From positions 1-11,283 of the forward strand of contig JAIRUU010000067.1 in NCBI GenBank assembly GCA_031254225.1: a stretch of 11,283 nucleotides of DNA, written 5' to 3'. Position 1 is the stretch's first letter. Each line of letters starts with the position of its first letter. The notes under the pieces are model-generated. The model was not told the DNA's origin and did not search any database. It was given only the letters and a program-made list of their open reading frames with translations. A program made the translations under genes and the position numbers. This document shows, in pieces, positions 7,744 through 11,283 of this stretch. Source of the stretch: Candidatus Elusimicrobium euhamitermitis. Its GTDB lineage: Bacteria; Elusimicrobiota; Elusimicrobia; Elusimicrobiales; Elusimicrobiaceae.

Positions 7744-7772
7744 TTGTCATGCGACGACGGATTTTTTATACT
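7744..7772 (+). promoter_or_regulatory. Promoter of pilin gene 2
   Basis: TTGTCA (7744-7749; five of six consensus bases) and TATACT (7767-7772) have a 17-nt spacer, an excellent sigma-70-type promoter. The CGGATTTTTTATACTT block (7758-7773) is identical to the one before pilin 1. Transcription should start near 7779, leaving a leader of about 30 nt that contains AAAGGA (7791-7796) inside the end of a TTTCCGGAAA palindrome (7784-7793). Confidence 0.7.
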
Positions 7773-7808
7773 TCCTTTATAGCTTTCCGGAAAGGACCTC
7801 ATATTTTT

Positions 7809-8312
7809 ATGAATAAAGGCTTCACTCTTATTGAATTGTTGGTTGTAGTTCTTATTATAGGTATTTTGGCCGCTGTCGCGTTTCCAAAGTACCAGATCGC
7901 TGTACTTAAAAGCAAGGCGGCCGCGGCCATGCCTATGTTAAAAACAATCAATGACGCGGAGCAAAGATATTTTCTTACCACAGGAAATTACACGACAAAT
8001 TTCAACGATTTGGATATTACCGTAGGCAATGACTGCGCAAATTCCTGCACAATAAACAACTCTTGGTTCCAGATAAACTCAAGCGACGTCGCCGCGCGTT
8101 TGACTGGTTCTTTTACCCTCAGCGATTTTGCCATCGCAGTAATGGTAAACGAAGCCGGCACTATAGCCACCCAAATGGGCGGCATAAAAAAGGGAACTAT
8201 AGTCTGCTATTCCGGGCCGCAGAATAAAAATGAAAAAGTATGTCTCGCCTTGGGCGGGCGTAATATGGTTAATCTCGGCGGTTCGCTTGGCAACACTTAT
8301 GTGCTTAATTAG
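7809..8312 (+). CDS. Type IV pilin-like protein (prepilin) 2
   Basis: A 167-residue prepilin with the very short leader MNKG, then FTLIELLVVVLIIGILAAVA, identical to pilin 1 over the first 20 mature residues, with Glu at +5. After FPKYQIAVLKSKAAA the sequences diverge. The globular domain has two Cys pairs (NDCANSC, and VCYSG with EKVC) that could form disulfides. Expected role: a subunit of a type IV pilus or pseudopilus, assembled in the inner membrane and exported. The start at 7809 is chosen because it gives a normal leader; the in-frame ATG at 7749 overlaps the -35. AAAGGA lies 12 nt upstream of the start, slightly far. The stop is followed directly by seven Ts (8314-8320) with only a 3-bp stem before them, so termination there is uncertain. 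Confidence 0.88.
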   Translation: MNKGFTLIELLVVVLIIGILAAVAFPKYQIAVLKSKAAAAMPMLKTINDAEQRYFLTTGNYTTNFNDLDITVGNDCANSCTINNSWFQINSSDVAARLTGSFTLSDFAIAVMVNEAGTIATQMGGIKKGTIVCYSGPQNKNEKVCLALGGRNMVNLGGSLGNTYVLN

Positions 8313-8337
8313 ATTTTTTTAATCCTGAAATCTCTCC

Positions 8338-8364
8338 TTGCCGTCCAATCAAAAAAGTTATAAT
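8338..8364 (+). promoter_or_regulatory. Promoter of the radical SAM gene, consensus -10 six bases before ATG
   Basis: A perfect TATAAT (8359-8364) ends 6 nt before the ATG at 8371. The best -35 candidate is TTGCCG (8338-8343), with a short 15-nt spacer. There is no Shine-Dalgarno, so a leaderless transcript is expected. Confidence 0.55.
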
Positions 8365-8370
8365 AATTAT

Positions 8371-9018
8371 ATGGAAAACTCTATTGTTTACAGATTTAAA
8401 AATTCGCTTTATATAAACCTCACAAACAGCTGTCCCAACCTGTGCTCTTTTTGCATAAAAACAAAGTGGAATATGGAGTTTGACAAATATAATTTAAACC
8501 TGCGCGGCAAAGAGCCTTCAGCCCGCGAGGTACTGGACCTCCTTTACGCAGGAATGAAAAAAGCCCCCGCGGAGCAGATTGTTTTCTGCGGTTACGGCGA
8601 GGCCACCCTGCGTCTGCCGGTAATGCTGGAGATTTGCGACGAACTTAAAAAAAATAAATACGCGGGCGCAATAAGGCTCAACACCGTCGGCCTCGGCAAT
8701 ATGATTTGGAAAAAAAATATTGTCCCGCAGCTCAAGGGCCGCGTTGACCAGATTTACATAAGTTTAAATTCCCATGACCCCGCGCAGTGGGCAAAACTCG
8801 TGCGGCCGGCCGCGGGCTATGAAAACGGATACGCAAGCGTGGTGCAGTTCATAAAAGACTGCATAGGCAATTTTGATAAAGTAGTGGTTTCCACCGTCGG
8901 CGGCCTAGGCGTTGATACGGCGGAGATGAAAAAATTTGTTGAAAATCTGGGCGCGGAATTTTACGTCAGGGAATTTTTAGGGCGTGTTGACTCTAATAAT
9001 ACGTCTGCGCTGCGTTGA
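8371..9018 (+). CDS. Radical SAM protein, TatD-associated type, with element-derived C-terminus
   Basis: The product has 215 residues. The 4Fe-4S cluster motif is CX3CX2C, C21-P-N-L-C25-S-F-C28, close to the N-terminus in LYINLTNSCPNLCSFC. It is followed by a GGE-like FCGYGEATLR (about 73-82), LRLNTVGLG-type and ISLNSHDPAQW segments. This pattern and short length resemble the TatD family-associated radical SAM group (TIGR04038), whose reaction is not established. These enzymes cleave S-adenosylmethionine to a 5'-deoxyadenosyl radical. The native protein probably ended at L203 (VREFL): the last 12 residues (GRVDSNNTSALR) and the TGA come from the inserted element at 8980-9252. Family members usually end close to the VRxY/VREF position, so function is probably kept. 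The start at 8371 is chosen because the TTG at 8338 lies in the promoter. Confidence 0.85.
   Translation: MENSIVYRFKNSLYINLTNSCPNLCSFCIKTKWNMEFDKYNLNLRGKEPSAREVLDLLYAGMKKAPAEQIVFCGYGEATLRLPVMLEICDELKKNKYAGAIRLNTVGLGNMIWKKNIVPQLKGRVDQIYISLNSHDPAQWAKLVRPAAGYENGYASVVQFIKDCIGNFDKVVVSTVGGLGVDTAEMKKFVENLGAEFYVREFLGRVDSNNTSALR
8978..8979. repeat. TA target duplication, left copy
   Basis: This TA, the last two bases of the Leu TTA codon 203 of the radical SAM gene, directly abuts the left terminal repeat. It matches the TA at 9253-9254. Confidence 0.65.
8980..9009 (+). repeat. Left terminal inverted repeat of the MITE-like element
   Basis: 30 bp beginning GGGCGTGTTGA. It differs from the reverse complement of the right repeat at two positions (8991 C versus G, 9004 T versus C). 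It forms the last codons of the radical SAM gene. Confidence 0.9.
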
Positions 9019-9104
9019 TTTTTTTAAAATTTTAAATTTTCTTTTGCGTGCGGGTATAGCGTTGGGCTATATCCCAGCAAAAAAAATTTAAAATTTTAAA
9101 AAAA
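9019..9104. repeat. AT-rich palindrome (long hairpin) inside the element
   Basis: The arm 9019-9047 (seven T, four A, four T, three A, then T-rich to GC) is the reverse complement of 9077-9104, apart from one bulged C at 9041. The middle holds a second stem, GGGTATAGC (9052-9060) with GCTATATCCC (9066-9075), one bulged A and loop GTTGG. As RNA or single-stranded DNA it folds into one 86-nt hairpin beginning at the base after the radical SAM stop. Its flanks are T-rich before and A-rich after, the reverse of a terminator in either direction. Confidence 0.85.
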
Positions 9105-9121
9105 GCAATGCAGCCCTTCGG

Positions 9122-9223
9122 GTTTGGCCAAAACAAGGCCGACTCCGTTGTTGGACCTCCTATCAATGGGGTCCGCCATTGCTTCGCAGGTCCGCCTAGG
9201 ATTTGGCCTTGTTTTGGCCAAAC
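9122..9223. repeat. Second palindrome (branched hairpin) inside the element
   Basis: GTTTGGCCAAAACAAGGCC (9122-9140) is the perfect reverse complement of 9205-9223, and pairing continues imperfectly to 9146/9199. Inside, GGACCT (9153-9158) pairs with AGGTCC (9188-9193), and CAATGG (9164-9169) with CCATTG (9176-9181) around the loop GGTCCG. GGTCCGCC occurs twice (9170-9177 and 9189-9196), so the first GGACC could pair with either copy. Confidence 0.85.
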
Positions 9224-9236
9224 GCAGGCGTATTAT
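9209..9236 (+). promoter_or_regulatory. Possible outward promoter in the right arm of the element
   Basis: TTGTTT (9209-9214) and TATTAT (9231-9236) are 16 nt apart and point at the CBM48-type gene, with an expected start near 9243. If used, the element would supply a promoter to the downstream genes it cut off from the radical SAM transcript. The hexamers are only moderate matches. Confidence 0.28.
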
Positions 9237-9252
9237 TAGACTCAACACGCCC
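9223..9252 (-). repeat. Right terminal inverted repeat of the MITE-like element
   Basis: 30 bp ending TCAACACGCCC, followed directly by TA (9253-9254). It is the reverse complement of the left repeat except at two positions. Confidence 0.9.
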
Positions 9253-9254
9253 TA
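9253..9254. repeat. TA target duplication, right copy
   Basis: This TA abuts the right terminal repeat and mirrors 8978-8979. The bases just after it (TAAAAATG) begin with what would have been the original TAA stop of the radical SAM gene. Confidence 0.65.
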
Positions 9255-9259
9255 TAAAA

Positions 9260-9703
9260 ATGAGTGAAGAAAAAGAAGAAACTAACCATACCTCTATGAT
9301 TTTGGCGCTGCTTATACTGGCGGTGTGCCTGGTCGTCCTTTTTACCGCCGGAAAAGATTATTATGAGACGGTTACTTCAAAACCCGCGGCTGCGGCTGCG
9401 GTGCCGCAGCCGCAAAATCCTCCGAAACCCGCCCCGTTTGACACCGAAATAAAATTCAGAAAATTTTTTATAACCGCGCCAGGCGCAAAGCAGGTCTCCC
9501 TGGCGGCTGATTTTAACGACTGGGGCAAAACGCCGATAATTTTAACGCCGTATTCAAAAGGATATTTTGAAACTTCCGTCGCGCTTGCGGCCGGCGAATA
9601 TAAATATATTTTTTTGGTTGACGGCAAAGAAACGCAGGACACGGTTAATAAAGACGTCGTTGAATTTAACGGCAGGCAGGTCTGCGTAAAAACGGTTAAA
9701 TGA
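9260..9703 (+). CDS. Membrane-anchored protein with CBM48/AMPK-type glycogen-binding domain
   Basis: The protein has 147 residues. A charged N-terminus (MSEEKEETNH) is followed by one transmembrane helix (about 13-30), an Ala/Pro/Gln-rich linker (about 40-60) and an E-set/CBM48-like domain (about 62-147). Characteristic strands are VSLAADFNDWGKTPI, GYFETSVALAAGEYKYIF and LVDGKETQDTVNKD, which match the glycogen-binding domain of AMPK beta subunits and isoamylase N-termini. There is no catalytic domain, so it probably recruits or senses an alpha-glucan, or uses the fold as a protein-interaction module; that is inference. The ATG at 9260 is chosen because the in-frame extension upstream runs through the inserted element. 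There is no ribosome site close to it. It was probably the second gene of an operon with the radical SAM gene, and it overlaps tsaE by 4 nt. Confidence 0.83.
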   Translation: MSEEKEETNHTSMILALLILAVCLVVLFTAGKDYYETVTSKPAAAAAVPQPQNPPKPAPFDTEIKFRKFFITAPGAKQVSLAADFNDWGKTPIILTPYSKGYFETSVALAAGEYKYIFLVDGKETQDTVNKDVVEFNGRQVCVKTVK

Positions 9704-10173
9704 TGAACACATTTATTTCAAACAGCCCCTCTGACACCCGCAAACTGGCGGCCGCGGCCGCAAAGTTTCTGCGCGGCGGGGAAATTATTTTTTTGCGCGG
9801 CCCCATAGGCGCCGGTAAAACCGTTTTTGTCAAAGCTTTGGCAAAAGAGATGGGCCTCAAAGGCAGTCCGGTAAGCGCCAGTTTCAGCATAATGAAAGCA
9901 TATAAAAGCAAAACAAAAAAACTGTTCCACGTTGATTTGTTCCGTCTGGAAGAAAGGGAAATGTTTAACCTTGGTTTTGAAGAAATGCTGGCCGACGAAA
10001 ACGCCGTTATAGCGGCCGAGTGGCCAGCCCCGCTTGAAAATTTAATAAATTCCCCCCGCCTAGAAATGGATTTTGTTTTGCAGGGCGGCGACAAACGCGA
10101 AATAATTTTCAAAGCGCGCGGGGAACGCGCGGAGCTGCTGCTTAAAAATCTGACGGAGGCTTTAAATGCCTGA
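9700..10173 (+). CDS. tsaE: tRNA t6A biosynthesis ATPase TsaE
   Basis: TsaE is the P-loop ATPase that works with TsaB and TsaD in making N6-threonylcarbamoyladenosine at position 37 of ANN-decoding tRNAs. The product has 157 residues, normal for the family. The Walker A motif is GPIGAGKT (34-41). SASFSIMKAY replaces the usual SPSFTL-type motif, and HVDLFRLEE and AAEWP match HxDxYRL and EWP. Two start codons are adjacent (ATGATG at 9700); the first overlaps the previous TGA as ATGA, so translation is probably coupled to the CBM48-type gene. It overlaps tsaB by 8 nt. Confidence 0.93.
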   Translation: MMNTFISNSPSDTRKLAAAAAKFLRGGEIIFLRGPIGAGKTVFVKALAKEMGLKGSPVSASFSIMKAYKSKTKKLFHVDLFRLEEREMFNLGFEEMLADENAVIAAEWPAPLENLINSPRLEMDFVLQGGDKREIIFKARGERAELLLKNLTEALNA

Positions 10174-10846
10174 AGAAATTATTTTGGCTTTGGACACAAC
10201 TTCTTCCCCTCTGTTCGCCGCCGTTTACCGCGCGGGCAAAACCGCGGGCGTAAAAAAAAGCGGAATTAAGCAGGAAGAGTTTTTATTCCCTTCCATAAAA
10301 AAAGCGTTGTCTAAAACCGGCGCGGACTTAAAAGACGTCACTAAAGTTTTTTTCATCAAAGGCCCGGGCCGCTTTACCGGCATAAGAATTGCGCTGACGA
10401 CGGCAACTATGCTGCGCAGTTTAAACAACGCGGAGGCCTCCAGCGCGACAATGTTTGAAGTTTTGCGCCGCGGCGCGGAAAAATCAAGAGAATATAAAAC
10501 CTGGCTGGCCAAAAACCCCGGCGGGCATACGGCCGTTATTCTGCACGCTTTCAGGGAAGAATATTTTTTACAGATTTGCGGTCTTACCGAGCCTTTGTGG
10601 ATGACAAAAGAAGGCTTATTTAAATATATCTCCGGCGTAAAAATGCCGCTCTTTATCATAGGTTTTGATAAAGACCGCGCGCCGCTTGACGAGCTTTTTA
10701 AAAATTTTAATTACGCGCTTGGCAGCGCAAAACTTTCCCGCGTGACTCCCGCCCTGCTGACGGAAGTTGCCAAAGAGAAAAATTTTGAGCCCGGCACTCT
10801 TGAGCCGCTTTACTTAAAACCCGCGCGTTTTGAGCTGGGTAAATGA
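10166..10846 (+). CDS. tsaB: tRNA t6A biosynthesis protein TsaB
   Basis: TsaB is a catalytically inactive ASKHA-fold partner of the TsaD threonylcarbamoyltransferase, binding TsaD and TsaE. At 226 residues it is close to the E. coli protein (231). ILALDTTSSPLFAAVY at the N-terminus, GPGRFTGIRI at 66-75 (usually GPGSFTGLR) and the C-terminal PLYLKPARFE are diagnostic. The middle part is divergent, as is common for TsaB. The start at 10166 has GGAGG at 10155-10159, 6 nt upstream, within tsaE. It overlaps rimI by 4 nt (ATGA). tsaD itself is not in the window. Confidence 0.93.
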   Translation: MPEEIILALDTTSSPLFAAVYRAGKTAGVKKSGIKQEEFLFPSIKKALSKTGADLKDVTKVFFIKGPGRFTGIRIALTTATMLRSLNNAEASSATMFEVLRRGAEKSREYKTWLAKNPGGHTAVILHAFREEYFLQICGLTEPLWMTKEGLFKYISGVKMPLFIIGFDKDRAPLDELFKNFNYALGSAKLSRVTPALLTEVAKEKNFEPGTLEPLYLKPARFELGK

Positions 10847-11271
10847 TAAGGCCCGCCGCTCCGTCAGACCTCGCGCAAATTGCCGCCGTAGAAAGCGGCC
10901 AGCCGTTCAGCGCGCGCTGGGGTTGTGAGGGTTTAAAAAAAGAACTGGAAAACAAATTCGCTTTAACGCTGGTTTATGAAGAAGAGGGTAAAATTCTTGG
11001 TTTTATATCGGCGCGCGGCGTGGCGCCGTACTGCGAACTTTTAAATTTTGCCGTCGGTAAAGATTATGTCCGCCGCGGATTTGGCCAAAAACTGCTGGCC
11101 GCTTTAAAAGAAAATCTGGCGCGCGCGGGTTTTAAAAAAATTACGCTGGAAGTAAATGAAAACAACGCCGCGGCAATTGCGCTCTACAAAAAGAACGGAT
11201 TTAATATTATTTCCAGAAGAAAAGAGTTTTACAACGGCGAAGACGCCATGCTTATGGAAAATATTTTATGA
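10843..11271 (+). CDS. rimI: Ribosomal-protein-alanine N-acetyltransferase RimI (GNAT family)
   Basis: RimI acetylates the N-terminal alanine of ribosomal protein S18 using acetyl-CoA; in some bacteria the rimI gene is linked to or fused with t6A genes, as in the tsaE-tsaB-rimI order here. The 142-residue product has the acetyl-CoA loop RRGFGQ (77-82) preceded by NFAVGKDYV. It also has LEVNENNAAAIALYKKNGF with E103 and Y115, the residues proposed as base and acid in Salmonella RimI, and the C-terminal RRKEFYNGEDAMLM. The start overlaps the tsaB stop as ATGA. Broader N-acetyltransferase specificity is possible. Confidence 0.92.
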   Translation: MIRPAAPSDLAQIAAVESGQPFSARWGCEGLKKELENKFALTLVYEEEGKILGFISARGVAPYCELLNFAVGKDYVRRGFGQKLLAALKENLARAGFKKITLEVNENNAAAIALYKKNGFNIISRRKEFYNGEDAMLMENIL

Positions 11272-11283
11272 AAAAATATATTT
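11268..11283 (+). CDS. Start of a further gene (cut by window end)
   Basis: ATG at 11268 overlaps the rimI stop as ATGA, the same junction used at tsaE and rimI, and opens with MKKYI before the window ends. The operon probably continues; the product cannot be named from five codons. Confidence 0.5.

Larger units (their letters stand above)
8980..9252. mobile_element. MITE-like non-autonomous element, 273 bp, TA-flanked
   Basis: The element has 30-bp terminal inverted repeats (8980-9009 and 9223-9252; 28 of 30 positions match) starting GGGCGTGTTGA, and a TA on each outer side. It encodes no transposase. Inside are two further palindromes: an AT-rich hairpin (9019-9104) and a GC-richer one (9122-9223). 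Deleting 8980-9254 (element plus one TA) joins TTA to TAA in the radical SAM frame, with the next ATG 2 nt later, which looks like the intact empty site. TA duplication is known for IS630/Tc1-mariner elements and some IS5-family groups. Which transposase family mobilises this element cannot be decided from the window. Structure and empty-site logic are seen directly; mobility is inferred. Confidence 0.85.

Noticed and set aside
8293..8320. A terminator after pilin 2 (CAC-TTAT-GTG and seven Ts)
   Set aside because: The T run is convincing but the stem is only 3 bp, so it is noted in the gene entry and not called.
9019..9104. The AT-rich hairpin read as a rho-independent terminator
   Set aside because: On both strands the inner stem is preceded by Ts and followed by As, the wrong polarity for a U-tract terminator.
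9096..9179. A 27-codon minus-strand ORF inside the element (MADPIDRRSNNG...)
   Set aside because: It is short, has no ribosome site, and is fully explained by palindromic DNA. Worth recalling only if it is conserved among element copies.
9203..9259. N-terminal extension of the CBM48-type protein from a TTG at 9203
   Set aside because: The extension is translated from the right arm of the inserted element. MSEEK at 9260 is a normal cytoplasmic start before the membrane helix.

Overview
The window looks like chromosomal DNA from a member of the Elusimicrobiota, probably a gut-type relative of Elusimicrobium. This is an inference from two short type IV pilin-like genes with near-identical N-terminal helices and small Cys-containing C-termini, tightly packed housekeeping operons, and the general protein style. 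No rRNA or other decisive marker is present. I see no tRNA, rRNA, CRISPR array or phage genes. No stretch longer than about 300 bases lacks a gene, apart from the inserted element described below, which is 273 bp.

Layout. (1) 1-863: the 3' end of an AsmA-like envelope protein gene, closed by a hairpin. (2) 999-5535: a tight plus-strand operon of a YacL-type PIN/TRAM membrane protein, ispF (isoprenoid precursor synthesis), an unrecognised small lipoprotein, cysS (cysteinyl-tRNA synthetase) and adenosine deaminase. The yacL-ispF-cysS order recalls the yacL-ispD-ispF-gltX-cysE-cysS region of Bacillus, but without ispD. (3) 5604-8312: two pilin-like genes, each with its own promoter sharing an identical 16-nt core, flanking a minus-strand CLC-family chloride channel/transporter gene. 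(4) 8371-9703: a TatD-associated-type radical SAM gene and a membrane-anchored CBM48/AMPK-type glycogen-binding-domain gene, now separated by an inserted element. (5) 9700-11271: tsaE-tsaB-rimI, three overlapping genes for the tRNA t6A pathway and N-terminal acetylation, with a further gene apparently starting at 11268.

The most notable structure is at 8980-9252: a 273-bp non-autonomous, MITE-like element. It has 30-bp terminal inverted repeats (28/30 identical), a TA dinucleotide on each side, and two long internal palindromes. Removing the element plus one TA joins the radical SAM frame directly to a TAA stop, 2 nt ahead of the next gene's ATG. The insertion history can therefore be read from the sequence: the element now supplies the last 12 codons and the stop of the radical SAM gene, and it splits a former two-gene operon.

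A second signal is that three genes with no Shine-Dalgarno (pilin 1, CLC, radical SAM) each have a TANNNT -10-like hexamer exactly 6 nt before the ATG. This is the arrangement expected for leaderless mRNAs. The operon-internal genes and yacL have ordinary purine-rich ribosome sites or overlapping stop/start codons.
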